Assembly: GCF_007679965.1 (NCBI RefSeq)
Contig: NZ_VEHL01000001.1
Location: 62,001 to 126,000 of the forward strand
Origin: Bordetella genomosp. 13
GTDB taxonomy: Bacteria; Pseudomonadota; Gammaproteobacteria; Burkholderiales; Burkholderiaceae_B
Direction: 5' to 3'
Length of the DNA stretch: 64,000 nucleotides
A model generated the notes under the pieces. The model did no database searches and was not told where the DNA came from. It saw only the letters and a list, made by a program, of their open reading frames with translations. Position numbers and translations under genes: made by a program. Below, in pieces: positions 44,320-57,320 of this stretch (positions within the stretch are counted from its first letter, which is position 1; every line of letters begins with the position of its first letter).

Positions 44320-44385
44320 CGCCGGCCAGACCGCCCCGGGGGCTGCCGTCCCCGGCCCTTTCATTCTCACCCTACACAGGATCCC

Positions 44386-44997
44386 ATGAAGCTCTATTTT
44401 TCTCCCGGTTCTTGCGGGCTCGCGCCTCAGATTGCATTGCGGGAAGCCGACCAGGCATTCGAGTTGGTCGCGGTCGATTTCAAGACGAAGACCACGATCG
44501 AAGGCGACTATCTGCAGGTGACGCCCAAGGGCTTCGTGCCCGCGCTGAAACTGGACAGCGGCGACCTGCTGACGGAAGGCGCCGTCATCCTGCAGTGGAT
44601 CGCGGACCAGCATCCCGAAGCAGCGCTGCTGCCGGCCTTCGGCACGCGCGAGCGCTACAAGGCGATGGAGTGGCTGAACTTCATCGCGACCGACCTGCAC
44701 AAAAGCATGGCGGTGCTGTTCTCGCCGTTCGTGGACCCGGCGTCGAAGACCCGCTTCGCCGAAGGCAACCTGACCAGCAAGTTCGAGTACATCGAAGAGC
44801 ATCTGGCCGTGAACGACTACGTGCTGGGCGCGCGGTTCTCGGCGGTGGATGCATACCTGTTCAATGTATTGAGCTGGCCCGCGCGCGTGAACGTGGACAT
44901 CTCGGGGTACGCGGCCATCCAGCGATTCATGGCGCGCGTGGCGCAGCGGCCCAGCGTGCGCGCGGCGATGCAAGCCGAAGGCATCGCCCTGGGCTAG
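44386..44997 (+). CDS. gstA: Beta-class glutathione S-transferase
   Basis: This 203-residue beta-class GST has the characteristic Cys10 in KLYFSPGSCGLAPQIALRE, the cis-Pro region KGFVPALKL, the glutathione-contacting LTEGAVILQWIAD, and C-terminal AVDAYLFNVLSWPARV. It conjugates or reduces electrophiles with glutathione in the cytoplasm. Its stop codon overlaps the 3' end of the convergent LysR gene by four bases. Confidence 0.93.
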   Translation: MKLYFSPGSCGLAPQIALREADQAFELVAVDFKTKTTIEGDYLQVTPKGFVPALKLDSGDLLTEGAVILQWIADQHPEAALLPAFGTRERYKAMEWLNFIATDLHKSMAVLFSPFVDPASKTRFAEGNLTSKFEYIEEHLAVNDYVLGARFSAVDAYLFNVLSWPARVNVDISGYAAIQRFMARVAQRPSVRAAMQAEGIALG

Positions 44998-45923
44998 GCG
45001 GCACCGCGGTTCGTGGAGATCCGTGCGATCGCCCGGACCGCGCTGTCCTTCAGACTTGCCAGGCAGGCCTGGATCGCAGGATGGTCGCGTTCTCCCTTGC
45101 GATACGCCAGCAGTATCCTGCGCTGGATCTCGGGGCGCATCTTCATCGCCTTCACGCCCGGCAGCGGCTTGGCCATGCGCATGCCGGACGCGATCGACAC
45201 CGAGCTGCCCGAGGCCACCATGGCCGCCACCATCTCGAAGCCCGTGCAATGGGCATTGATTTGCGGTTCGAAGCCCGCGCGCCGGCACAGGTTGCCGATG
45301 AACTCGCCGAATGAACTGTAGGTCGAGTCCAGCGCCCAGGAGTCGTCGCGCAGGTCGGCCACGCGCAGGTAGGGGCGTTGCGCCAGGGGATGGCCGACCG
45401 GCAGCAGGATGTGCATCGCGTCCTGCGCCAGGGGCTGAAGCTCGTAGGCATCGTGGCGGCCGCTGGGATCGGCGGCCAGGTCGTCGATGATGGCCACGTC
45501 GGTATGCCACGCGCCCAGCGCGGACAGGCCCTCTTGCGGCTCCATCTCTTTCACGACGACCCTCAGGCGCGGATGCGCGACCTTCAGCGCCTGCACCGCA
45601 TTGGCCAGCACGGCCACGGCGACCGACGGGAAAGCCGCCACCCGCAGTTCGCCGGCGACGTCGTCGCGCAACCGGGCCAGTTCGGACCGGGCTTCGTCCA
45701 TGATGCCCATGATGCGTTCCGCATGCCGCACCAGGGCCTCGCCGGCCGGCGTCAGCGCGACGCCGCGGCCTCGTCGCTCCGTCAGCGTCGTGTCCAGTTC
45801 CAGTTCGAACTGCGCGATCTGCTGCGAAATGGCCGAGGGGCTGAGGTGCAGCGCTTCCGCGGCCGCGGCCATGGTGCCGCAGCGCGCCAGTTCGCGCAGG
45901 GTAAGCAGGCGGTTCAGGTCCAT
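44994..45923 (-). CDS. LysR-family regulator
   Basis: This is a 309-residue LysR-type regulator: LLTLRELARCGTMAAAAEALHLSPSAISQQIAQFELEL as HTH, then a full effector domain (GELRVAAFPSVAVAVLANAV, GHPLAQRPYLRVADL). It is divergent from sdaA with 150 bp of A+T-richer sequence between, and convergent with gstA. Control of sdaA is likelier from the layout, but it resembles regulators of amino-acid or transport genes only generally. Confidence 0.85.
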   Translation of the reverse strand: MDLNRLLTLRELARCGTMAAAAEALHLSPSAISQQIAQFELELDTTLTERRGRGVALTPAGEALVRHAERIMGIMDEARSELARLRDDVAGELRVAAFPSVAVAVLANAVQALKVAHPRLRVVVKEMEPQEGLSALGAWHTDVAIIDDLAADPSGRHDAYELQPLAQDAMHILLPVGHPLAQRPYLRVADLRDDSWALDSTYSSFGEFIGNLCRRAGFEPQINAHCTGFEMVAAMVASGSSVSIASGMRMAKPLPGVKAMKMRPEIQRRILLAYRKGERDHPAIQACLASLKDSAVRAIARISTNRGAA

Positions 45924-46073
45924 CTGGCGGTGTCCGGATAATTCAACAGTTCGGCTAACTAATATCGTTAATTTAAATCAGTAGACATGACGATAGGCCG
46001 TTTTCTACCATGAGCGTATACGTCCCCGCCATGACGGCAACGGGCAGTTCAGCGCACAGCAGGAAGCAAGGCC

Positions 46074-47459
<1,386 letters not shown>

Positions 47460-47491
47460 GGCGGCGCGGCCGTTCCCCCTGCGCCCTGCGA

Positions 47492-47986
47492 TCAGAGATA
47501 CAGCGCGTCCGTGCCGGGCGCGGCCGTCCTCGCACGCTCGGCGAAGCCCTCGTAGAAGAATACGATGTGATCGCCCTCGTCGCCGCCCAGCCGGCCCCGG
47601 ATCTTGTCGAACGGCATGATCGCCACGCCGAACTCGGGCCTGCCGACGACCAGCACGGGCTTGTCCGCCGCGTCATACCACTGGTAGATCCCGCCGAATT
47701 GCCGGTGTGCGACTTCGAGCACGTACGATCCCATGAGGTTGACCAGCGCATCGACTTCCCCGGACGCCATCTGCCCGGTATGCCCGGACGCTTCCGCCAG
47801 CATCTCTTCCACGGCGGACAGGCTTTGTTCCGAATAGTCGAGACGCCCCTGCGCGCGCTGCTGGAATCGGGAAACGGCGAGCGCGGCTTTCTCGCGGACC
47901 CGGGCCTCGGTGTCTGCCCCCTGGGAGGTGGGCACGGACGCACCAGACGACGAGAACAACTTCTTGAGGAAGCTTGAAATGGTCAT
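47492..47986 (-). CDS. Conserved protein of unknown function (DUF3806-like)
   Basis: This 164-residue protein starts at ATG 47986 (reading TISSFLKKLFSSSGASVPTS). The central part (LDYSEQSLSAVEEMLAE, LMGSYVLEVAHRQFGGIYQWYD) resembles DUF3806-type proteins; I am moderately sure of this. There is no signal peptide or membrane segment, and the N-terminal helix is amphipathic. It is convergent with sdaA, 32 nt apart. Confidence 0.6.
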   Translation of the reverse strand: MTISSFLKKLFSSSGASVPTSQGADTEARVREKAALAVSRFQQRAQGRLDYSEQSLSAVEEMLAEASGHTGQMASGEVDALVNLMGSYVLEVAHRQFGGIYQWYDAADKPVLVVGRPEFGVAIMPFDKIRGRLGGDEGDHIVFFYEGFAERARTAAPGTDALYL

Positions 47987-48241
47987 GGTTCCGGGGGGGA
48001 TAGGGGCCAGGGTTGGCGTGCCGTGCATGCGAGGTTATAGGCGGCGGCTCCGATCCTGTCCACAATCGGCATCAATCTGCAAACTTCGATGCGTGCATCT
48101 CTCATCCGGCCGCGTGCCGGACACGCGGCCCGGCCTGGTTTAAGTCGCCCGGAAGCGCGGCCGTAGTTGAAGGATGACCTGTGCCCGTCCGGTCCGGCGG
48201 CATGGGAATTTGCCGGTCAACGCAATCGGGCGGAGCCAGAC

Positions 48242-49234
48242 ATGACGTCGGACTTTTCGATCAAGAAGAATTCAGCGGGGTCGACTGCGCCGTCCTCCGG
48301 CACGCAGGCCGACGCCGCCAGGCTGCTCATGTCGGCGGCGCAGGGCGACCAGGAAACCGCGACGCGGTACCTGTCCGCGCGCGTCACGCTCAGCAACGAC
48401 GCGTTGAACAAGGTGCTGGAATACGGCCAGGCCATATCGCGGCTGTCCACGGACGTGATGGCGTCCAGGAAGGACCTGGCCCGCGCGCGCATCGAAGAGA
48501 TCAAGAAGCGCATCGAGGTGTTGAAGAAGATGCTCGCGCTGATGGGGCCCGAAGCCGCCAAGGGCGTGCTGCGCGAGATCCGCCAGCTTGCCGGCCAACT
48601 CTCGGCGGCGGCTGACACGTTGAAGCAGGGGGCGGGCGCGCCTTCGACGGCGGGCGGTGGCGTCGGCGCCATGCCGGCGCCGATGGCGGATGTGCCGCAG
48701 CTCTCCGACAGCGCGACCCCGGTTCAGGCCATGCCCGATGCCGCGGCCGATGCCGGGCAGGGCGATGCGCGCGGCGGCGTCGCCAGCCAAGCCGCGCAGG
48801 CCGCGGCCGCGTATGCGAAAGTGAGCGCCACGACGGACGTGGCTACCGACGCGACAACGCAGGCGGGTGCCGGCGAAGCGGCTGCGTCGGGCACGGCGGA
48901 TGAGGCCAGCGCGGCATCCGGCTTCGACGACGCTGCCACATCGCAGGACGATTCGGCCGAGGAGACCGTCCAGAGCACCGTGGGCAAGGAGCTCGACGCC
49001 GCCAACCTGCGTCGCTCGGAAGACCGCCAGCGCGGGGAAGACGCCAGGAACCTGCGCGAGGCGCTGCGCGACCTGAAGGCCCTGCTGGCGCTGGCCAAGC
49101 AGAAGGTGGAGCGCGGCGACGAGACGGCTCGCAAGGACGCGGAAGCGTCCGAGGAAACGATCGAGGACACGGTCAAAACAGTGGAGGGCATGGTGACGAG
49201 CGATATCGGCATCATGTCCATCAATTCGCCGTGA
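48242..49234 (+). CDS. Large helical protein of unknown function
   Basis: This 330-residue protein starts at ATG 48242 (reading TSDFSIKKNSAGSTAP), with GGAG at good spacing; the upstream frame is not protein-like. Residues 25-135 are helical with many charged heptads (RARIEEIKKRIEVLKKMLAL). About 100 residues of Ala/Asp/Thr/Gly-rich low-complexity linker follow, then a second charged helical region (RSEDRQRGEDARNLREALRDLKALL). It has no cysteine, no signal peptide and no membrane helix. The Ser/Ala-rich N-terminus followed by coiled coils is reminiscent of type III secreted proteins, but no secretion genes are nearby. Its last 14 bases overlap the convergent bug gene. Confidence 0.6.
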   Translation: MTSDFSIKKNSAGSTAPSSGTQADAARLLMSAAQGDQETATRYLSARVTLSNDALNKVLEYGQAISRLSTDVMASRKDLARARIEEIKKRIEVLKKMLALMGPEAAKGVLREIRQLAGQLSAAADTLKQGAGAPSTAGGGVGAMPAPMADVPQLSDSATPVQAMPDAAADAGQGDARGGVASQAAQAAAAYAKVSATTDVATDATTQAGAGEAAASGTADEASAASGFDDAATSQDDSAEETVQSTVGKELDAANLRRSEDRQRGEDARNLREALRDLKALLALAKQKVERGDETARKDAEASEETIEDTVKTVEGMVTSDIGIMSINSP

Positions 49235-50195
49235 TCTGCCCCACCTCGATCACCTTCTTCCAGCGTGCGAATTCCTCCGCCTGGAACTTGGTGAATTCGG
49301 CGGGCGTGTTGCCCACGATCTCGAAGCCCAGTTCCAGCAGCTTGGGCTTCACGGACGGGTCGTTCAGGCTTTCGACGATGCCCTTGCGCAGCTTGTCGCG
49401 GATGTCGGTCGGCAAGCCCTTGGGCGCCGCGAAGGCTTGCCACGAGGTCACGGTCACGCCCTTGAAGCCCAGCTCTTCCATCGTCGGCACGTCGGGCAGC
49501 AGCGGCGAGCGCTTGGCGCTGGTCACGGCCAGGGCGCGCAGCTTGCCCGATTGCACGTGCGTCAGGCACGTGTTGATGTTGCTGAAGCTGGCGTCCACCT
49601 GGCCGCCGATCAGGTCGATGATGGCCGGCGCGCCGCCCTTGTAGGGCACGTGCGTGCCCTTGGTGCGGGTCTCCTGCCAGAAAAGCTCTGCGGTCAGGTG
49701 GTCCGACGTGCCGTTGCCGGCCGAGGCGAAGGTCAAGCCGTCCTTGCCCTTGAGCGCGGCCAGCACGTCCTGCACCGAGTTGATCTTCGAGTTGGCGTTG
49801 ACCACCAGTACGTTGGGCGCCTGCACGGCGACGGTGATGTAGTCGAAGTCCTTCAGCGCGTCGTAGCCGGGGTCCTTGACCAGGTGCGGGCCGATGACGA
49901 ACGGCCCCAGCGAGGACACCAGGATGGTGCTGCCGTCCGGCGCGGCGCGCTTGGCTTGCGACGTGCCCACGGTGCCGCCCGCGCCCGGGCGGTTCTCGGT
50001 GACGAAGGTGCCGCCCAGTTTCTCCTGCAGCTTGGCGCCGACGGTGCGGGAAATCAGGTCGGTGGAGCCGCCCGGCGGAAAGGGCACCAGGAAGGTGACG
50101 GGCTTGTTGGGCCAGGGGGCGTTCTGGGCCAGGACGGGCAGGGCCGTCGTGGCGGCGGCCAGGCCCAGTGCGAGGGTGCTCAGCAGGCGTTTCAT
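49221..50195 (-). CDS. Bug-family (TctC-type) receptor
   Basis: This 324-residue periplasmic receptor has signal peptide KRLLSTLALGLAAATTALPVLAQ and mature start NAPWPNKPVTFLVPFPPGGSTDLI. Motifs are VTENRPGAGGTVGTSQAKRAAPDGST, GTHVPYKGGAPAIIDLIGGQVDASF and LPDVPTMEELGFKGV. It lies 150 bp downstream of the sugar-acid dehydratase gene in the same direction and is probably in the same transcription unit, suggesting an aldarate-like ligand. Confidence 0.93.
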   Translation of the reverse strand: MKRLLSTLALGLAAATTALPVLAQNAPWPNKPVTFLVPFPPGGSTDLISRTVGAKLQEKLGGTFVTENRPGAGGTVGTSQAKRAAPDGSTILVSSLGPFVIGPHLVKDPGYDALKDFDYITVAVQAPNVLVVNANSKINSVQDVLAALKGKDGLTFASAGNGTSDHLTAELFWQETRTKGTHVPYKGGAPAIIDLIGGQVDASFSNINTCLTHVQSGKLRALAVTSAKRSPLLPDVPTMEELGFKGVTVTSWQAFAAPKGLPTDIRDKLRKGIVESLNDPSVKPKLLELGFEIVGNTPAEFTKFQAEEFARWKKVIEVGQITAN

Positions 50196-50345
50196 CTGTC
50201 TCTCCGTTGTTGTGCGTCGTGGCGTCTGTGCGCCGATTTCGTGGGATGGCGGCTGGAAGCCACCTGATTCATGGACCGGCTGCGACCACGCCCCGAGGAC
50301 GCGATGCGTTCGGGGCGTGGTCGGCAAGCCGAAGGTAAAACCTGA

Positions 50346-51488
50346 TCACGCGCGCTTGCCGATCTCGACCTGCTCGCGCGTCCAGCTGCGGGCCTGGTCG
50401 CTCAGCGACATGCCCAGGCCGGGGCGCGAGGGCACCAGCATGCGGCCGTCGCGGATCTCCAGGCGCTCGTTGAACAGCGGCTCCAGCCAGTCGAAATGCT
50501 CGACCCAGGGCTCGGTCGGGTAGACCGCGGCGAGGTGCACGTGCAGCTCCATGGCGAAGTGCGGGGCCAGCATGCAGCCGGCCTGCTCGGCCTGGCCGAG
50601 GATCTTCAGGAAGGGCGTGATGCCGCCCACGCGCGGCGCGTCGGGCTGGATGAAGTCGGCGCCGCGATGGCGGATCAGGTCGAAGTGCTCCGCCGCGCTG
50701 GTCAGCATCTCGCCGGTGGCGATGGGCGTGTCGAACGTCGCGGCCAGGGCGGCGTGGCCCTCGTGGTCGTAGGCGTCCAGGGGCTCTTCGATCCACACCA
50801 GGTTGAACTGCTCGAAGGTGCGGCACATGCGCTGCGCGGCCGGGCGGTTCCACTGCTGGTTGGCGTCGACCATCAGCGGCACGTCGTCGCCCAGGTGCTT
50901 GCGCACGGCCTCGACGCGCTTCAGATCGTGCTGGTGGTCGGGGTGGCCTACCTTCAGCTTGATGCCGCCGATGCCGCGCTCGCGCGAGGCGCTGGCGTTG
51001 ACCAGCAACTGGTCCAGCGGCGTGTGCAGGAAGCCGCCCGAGGTGTTGTAGCAGGCCACGGAATCGCGGTAGGCGCCCAGCAGCTTGGCCAGCGGCAGCT
51101 TGGCGCGGCGCGCCTTCAGGTCGTACAGGGCCACGTCGAAGGCGGCGATGGCCTGCGTGGACAGGCCGCTGCGGCCGACCGACGCGCCGGCCCAGCACAG
51201 CTTGGTCCACAGGCGGCCAATGTCGCTGGGATCCTCGCCGATCAGGGTCGGGGCGATCTCTTTCGCATGGGCGAACTGGCCGGGGCCGCCGGCGCGCTTC
51301 GAATAGCTCAGGCCCAGGCCCTCGTCGCCGTTCTCCGTCTGCAGTTCGACGAACAGCATGGCGACCTCCGTCATCGGCTTCTGGCGTCCGGTGAACACCT
51401 TGGCGTCGCTGATGGGCGTGGCCAGGGGCAGGTAGCAGGAGGAGATGCGCATCCAGGCGATGCGGTCGGCGGGGAATTCGGTGGTCAT
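50346..51488 (-). CDS. Enolase-superfamily sugar-acid dehydratase, L-talarate/galactarate type
   Basis: This 380-residue mandelate-racemase-group enzyme removes water from an aldaric acid. Catalytic bases are Lys177 and Lys179 in GGIKLKVGHP. Metal ligands are Asp208 in LMVDANQQW, Glu234 in VWIEEPLDAY and Glu260 in ATGEM. His310 in LAPHFAMELH is the other base. The flanking sequence (ATPISDAKVFTGRQKPMTEV, YNTSGGFLHTPLDQ) is very close to L-talarate/galactarate dehydratases as I remember them. Start ATG 51488 was chosen by homology; a longer frame crosses the operator. It is divergent from a LacI regulator with palindromic sites between. Confidence 0.9.
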   Translation of the reverse strand: MTTEFPADRIAWMRISSCYLPLATPISDAKVFTGRQKPMTEVAMLFVELQTENGDEGLGLSYSKRAGGPGQFAHAKEIAPTLIGEDPSDIGRLWTKLCWAGASVGRSGLSTQAIAAFDVALYDLKARRAKLPLAKLLGAYRDSVACYNTSGGFLHTPLDQLLVNASASRERGIGGIKLKVGHPDHQHDLKRVEAVRKHLGDDVPLMVDANQQWNRPAAQRMCRTFEQFNLVWIEEPLDAYDHEGHAALAATFDTPIATGEMLTSAAEHFDLIRHRGADFIQPDAPRVGGITPFLKILGQAEQAGCMLAPHFAMELHVHLAAVYPTEPWVEHFDWLEPLFNERLEIRDGRMLVPSRPGLGMSLSDQARSWTREQVEIGKRA

Positions 51489-51531
51489 GGCGATGCGTCC
51501 AGGTTGTCTCCGCGGCCCGATCCGGATGGAT

Positions 51532-51545
51532 GGACAACGTTGTCC
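51532..51545. promoter_or_regulatory. LacI-type operator, perfect palindrome
   Basis: GGACAACGTTGTCC is a perfect 14-bp palindrome with the central CG typical of LacI/GntR-family sites. It lies 44 bp upstream of the dehydratase start codon. Confidence 0.82.
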
Positions 51546-51664
51546 TTGATGGGTAAATAAAAACACCGGCCGGCCGTGAACAAGGGAAAATCCGCTTCGG
51601 AAGGGGCGCGGCGCCCGGATGGACCGGCACACGCACCGTTGCAGCAGCTGACTCGGTAGAATAA

Positions 51665-51678
51665 GGATAACGTTGTCC
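51665..51678. promoter_or_regulatory. Second LacI-type operator
   Basis: GGATAACGTTGTCC matches the first operator at 13 of 14 bases. Its centre is 133 bp from the other and 53 bp upstream of the LacI gene, suggesting autoregulation and possibly looping. Confidence 0.78.
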
Positions 51679-51730
51679 ATTCGGCCGCGAAAAGTTAGGG
51701 AATACCCGTAACCATGATCGGCGGATCGCC

Positions 51731-52723
51731 ATGAAACCCAAATCCATCACCCTGCATGACGTCGCGCGCGAAGCCGGCGTGTCGCTCATCACGGCCTCGC
51801 GCGCTCTGAGCAATCCGGGCCGCGTGTCGCAGGCCACCGCCGCGCGCGTGCAGGCGGTGGCCTCTGCGGTGGGCTACGTGCCCAACCTGCTTGCCGGCGG
51901 CCTGAAGACGCGCCGCAGCCGCACCGTGGCCGCGCTGGTGCCCATCGTGTCCGTGCCGCAGTTCCTGCCTACCATCCAGGCGTTGACGGCGGCGCTGGAC
52001 CGCGAGGGCTACCAGCTGATCCTGGGCCAGGCGGGCTACGACCGTGCCCGCGAAGCCGCGCTACTGGACGCGATGATGGGACGGCGCGTGGACGGCATCG
52101 TGGTGGCGGGCATGCTGGGCGATTCGCCGGCGGCGCGGCGGCTGCGCCAATCGGACATTCCGGTGGTCGAGACCTGGGAATCCGTCGATGATCCCGTGGA
52201 CATGGTGGTGGGCTTCTCGCACCAACAGGTGGGCCGGGCGGTGGCCGAGTACTTCCAGGCCAAAGGCTGGACCCGCGTGGGACTGGCCATCGGCGACGAC
52301 CGGCGCGCGGTCATGCGCGCGGACGCCTTCCGGGAAGCCATGGGCGGCGAGGTGCCCACGGCGGTCGTGCCCGCGCCCAGCAGCGTGGCATCGGGACGGC
52401 GCGCCTGTGCGCAACTGCTGGCCAATCACCCGGACCTGCAGGCGATCTGCTGCAGCTCGGACGGCCTGGCCGAGGGCGTGCTGACCGAGGCGCGCGTGCA
52501 AGGCCTGCGCGTGCCGCGGGATGTGGCGGTGTGCGGCTTCGGCGGCGCGGATTTCTCGGCGTACCTGGCGCCGTCGTTGACCACGGTGCACGTCGATGGC
52601 GCGCGCATCGGCGAGCTGGCGGCGCAGTTGCTGATGGCGCGCTTCGCGGGGCAGGAAGTCGGCGAGCGCACCGTGGACGTGGGATTCGAGATCATCGAGC
52701 GCGAGTCGACGCGCGCGGCGTGA
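51731..52723 (+). CDS. LacI-family repressor of the dehydratase-bug operon
   Basis: This 330-residue repressor has N-terminal HTH TLHDVAREAGVSLITASRALSN (8-29), hinge RVQAVASAVGYVPNLLAGGLK, and a periplasmic-binding-type sugar-acid domain (VDGIVVAGML, VGLAIGDDRRAVMRADAF, VCGFGGADFSAYLAPSLTTVHVD). It looks like the GntR (gluconate) branch. It is divergent from the dehydratase gene with two palindromic operators between, so its inducer is probably an aldarate or breakdown product. Confidence 0.92.
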   Translation: MKPKSITLHDVAREAGVSLITASRALSNPGRVSQATAARVQAVASAVGYVPNLLAGGLKTRRSRTVAALVPIVSVPQFLPTIQALTAALDREGYQLILGQAGYDRAREAALLDAMMGRRVDGIVVAGMLGDSPAARRLRQSDIPVVETWESVDDPVDMVVGFSHQQVGRAVAEYFQAKGWTRVGLAIGDDRRAVMRADAFREAMGGEVPTAVVPAPSSVASGRRACAQLLANHPDLQAICCSSDGLAEGVLTEARVQGLRVPRDVAVCGFGGADFSAYLAPSLTTVHVDGARIGELAAQLLMARFAGQEVGERTVDVGFEIIERESTRAA

Positions 52724-52792
52724 CGGCGATTCGTCGTGGCGTTTGAATACGCGTCACCCCCGTGTCGGAAACGAGCGTCGCCCAATATGCCG

Positions 52793-52810
52793 GCGCGCCG
52801 TTCGGCGCGC
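52793..52810 (+). terminator. GC-rich hairpin after the LacI gene
   Basis: GCGCGCC (52793-52799) pairs with GGCGCGC (52804-52810) over GTTC and is followed by GTTTCC. The remainder of the 372-bp gap 52724-53095 shows only A+T-richer promoter-like sequence near 52910-52930 upstream of katG. Confidence 0.55.
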
Positions 52811-52876
52811 GTTTCCTGACATCCCGATGACTCGTTCCGATAATGCGCGGCTGCGTTTCCCGGTCGATCCGCATAA

Positions 52877-55357
<2,481 letters not shown>

Positions 55358-55370
55358 CGTAGAACGGCGT

Positions 55371-57020
55371 TTACGCCGAAGCCAATCGCAATGTGGCGGC
55401 CGGCATCTTGCCGGCCGTTTCCATTTCGACCTCGGCGTGTTGCGCGTCGCTGGTCTCGAAGCGGAAGTAGGCCAGCGCCTCGGCCTGCGTGCGCGCCTGT
55501 TCCTGCAGAGAGATCGCGGCCGAGGCGGTCTCTTCGACCAGCGCCGCGTTCTGCTGGGTGGCCGTGTCTATCTGCTCGACGGCCGCGTTGATCTGGTCGA
55601 TGCCGCTGCTCTGCTCGGCATTGGCCTCGGTGATTTCATGGATGATCCGGGAGATCTCGCCCGCGTTGCGCACCATCTCCTGCATGGTTTCCTGCACCTG
55701 CTCAGCCAGGCCGCGGCCCTGCTCGACCTGTGCGACCGAGCCGCCGATCAGGTCCTTGATCTCCTTCGCGGCGGTGGCGCTGCGATGGGCCAGCGTGCGC
55801 ACTTCCGAGGCGACGACGGCGAAGCCCTTGCCCTGCTCGCCCGCGCGCGCGGCTTCCACGGCCGCGTTCAGCGCGAGGATGTTGGTCTGGAAGGCGATGG
55901 ACTCGATGGTGGTGATGATCTCGCCCATCTTGCCCGACGAGGCGCTGATGCGGTGCATCTGGTCGCGCATCGCTTCCATCATCCTGCCGTTCTGCTGCGC
56001 GATGCCGTTGCCCTGCGACACCAGGTGGCTGGCCTTGATCGAGTTCTGCGCGGTCTGGCGCACGGCGGTGGCCAGCTCTTCCATGGCCGACGCGGTTTCT
56101 TCCAGCGAGCTGGCCTGCTGCTCGGTGCGGGACGAGAGATCCAGATTGCTTTCGGCGATGTGCGAGGCGCCCGCCGCCACGCCCTGCGCGGCCAGCGAGA
56201 TCGAGCGCAGGTGCGTCACCAGGCCGTGCTGCATGATGCCCATCGACGCCAGCACGCTGCCTTCGGGGGCGGTGTCGGCGCCGCGGATGGCGGACAGGTC
56301 GCCGTGCGCCACGCGGCGCGTGATGCCGACCAGGTCGGCGGGCTCCGCGCCCAGCGCCTGGGTGATGCTGCGCGTGATGGCGATGGCCAGCCCGATCGCG
56401 ATGGCCAGCGTCGCCACGCAGAGGGCGATGACCCAGTTGCGGTCGAAGGCGTACTGGGCCTGGCGTTCCTCGACGATGGTTTGCAGACGCTGCTCGGTGT
56501 AGCTGGCGTAGGCATCGGTGGCGGCGATCAGGCGGGCCAGCATGGGGCGGCACTGCTCGTCGATCATCCTGAAGGCCTCGGCCTGCCGGCCGGCCAGCGC
56601 GGCATCGGCGATCTGCAGCGCCAGCGGGCCGTATGCGCTTTCCACCTGGCTGATGGCAGCGATCAGTTCGCGCGTCTTCGGGCTGCTGTCCGCGGCGGTC
56701 TCGGCCAGCGAGGTCAGTTGCGACAGGTATTTCTTCACGTCGGCATGGGCGTCGTCGAGGACGCGCTTTTCCTCGGCCTGGACCGAGGGCTGTGTCGTCA
56801 ACGCCAGGTTGCGGGCGGCGATGGCACGGGCATCGACGGCGGCGCGCACGCGCTCCGCCAGCTTGGCGCGCGCGTCGATGCCTTCGAGATAGTTCGTGAA
56901 GCCGGTGTTCACGTGCTGCAAGGCCGTCAGCGACAGCAGGGACACGGCCAGCATCAGGACGAAGATGACGCCGAAGGCGGCCAACAATTTGCTGCGTACG
57001 GTGCGGATCTGGACTTTCAT
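55371..57020 (-). CDS. Methyl-accepting chemotaxis protein
   Basis: This is a 549-residue chemoreceptor. TM1 is near 11-31 ([20 protein letters not shown]), then a helical-bundle ligand domain, then TM2 near 190-212 ([20 protein letters not shown]). A HAMP region and the signalling domain follow, with tip [20 protein letters not shown]. Relatives of this Tar-like group with a four-helix sensor bind amino acids or organic acids. ATG 57020 was chosen. Its stop codon lies in the loop of a CGGCG/CGCCG hairpin shared with the end of katG. Confidence 0.93.
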   Translation of the reverse strand: MKVQIRTVRSKLLAAFGVIFVLMLAVSLLSLTALQHVNTGFTNYLEGIDARAKLAERVRAAVDARAIAARNLALTTQPSVQAEEKRVLDDAHADVKKYLSQLTSLAETAADSSPKTRELIAAISQVESAYGPLALQIADAALAGRQAEAFRMIDEQCRPMLARLIAATDAYASYTEQRLQTIVEERQAQYAFDRNWVIALCVATLAIAIGLAIAITRSITQALGAEPADLVGITRRVAHGDLSAIRGADTAPEGSVLASMGIMQHGLVTHLRSISLAAQGVAAGASHIAESNLDLSSRTEQQASSLEETASAMEELATAVRQTAQNSIKASHLVSQGNGIAQQNGRMMEAMRDQMHRISASSGKMGEIITTIESIAFQTNILALNAAVEAARAGEQGKGFAVVASEVRTLAHRSATAAKEIKDLIGGSVAQVEQGRGLAEQVQETMQEMVRNAGEISRIIHEITEANAEQSSGIDQINAAVEQIDTATQQNAALVEETASAAISLQEQARTQAEALAYFRFETSDAQHAEVEMETAGKMPAATLRLASA

Positions 57021-57161
57021 CGAAAAGGGTACCTGTGGGGTGGCGGCCGTGCGGCGCGCGCGAAAGACGGTGGATCCTGTCGCCGTTCTCGAGCTAGGCC
57101 GCGCCATGACGGCGCACAGGCAGGAGTGCGTTGGGAGTGGCAGGAAATTCTATGGTCAGCA

Positions 57162-57191
57162 CTGTGACACGCTATGACTGAATTGTCACAG
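57162..57191. promoter_or_regulatory. Inverted repeat upstream of the chemoreceptor gene
   Basis: CTGTGAC (57162-57168) and GTCACAG (57185-57191) form a 7-bp inverted repeat with a 16-bp spacer, about 150 bp upstream of the start codon. It is a possible regulator site. The rest of 57021-57320 shows nothing recognisable. Confidence 0.35.
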
Positions 57192-57320
57192 ATCGTAGAA
57201 GATCGCCGATTTTGCAGGATTTTTAGCGCTGGATTCGGAAAAAGTGAGCGCACGCAAACTTGGCGGCCGGAAAGTGGGTAAAAGCCCGTTGTCGTCGGGG
57301 CGAATGCTCGTCGGGCCGGC

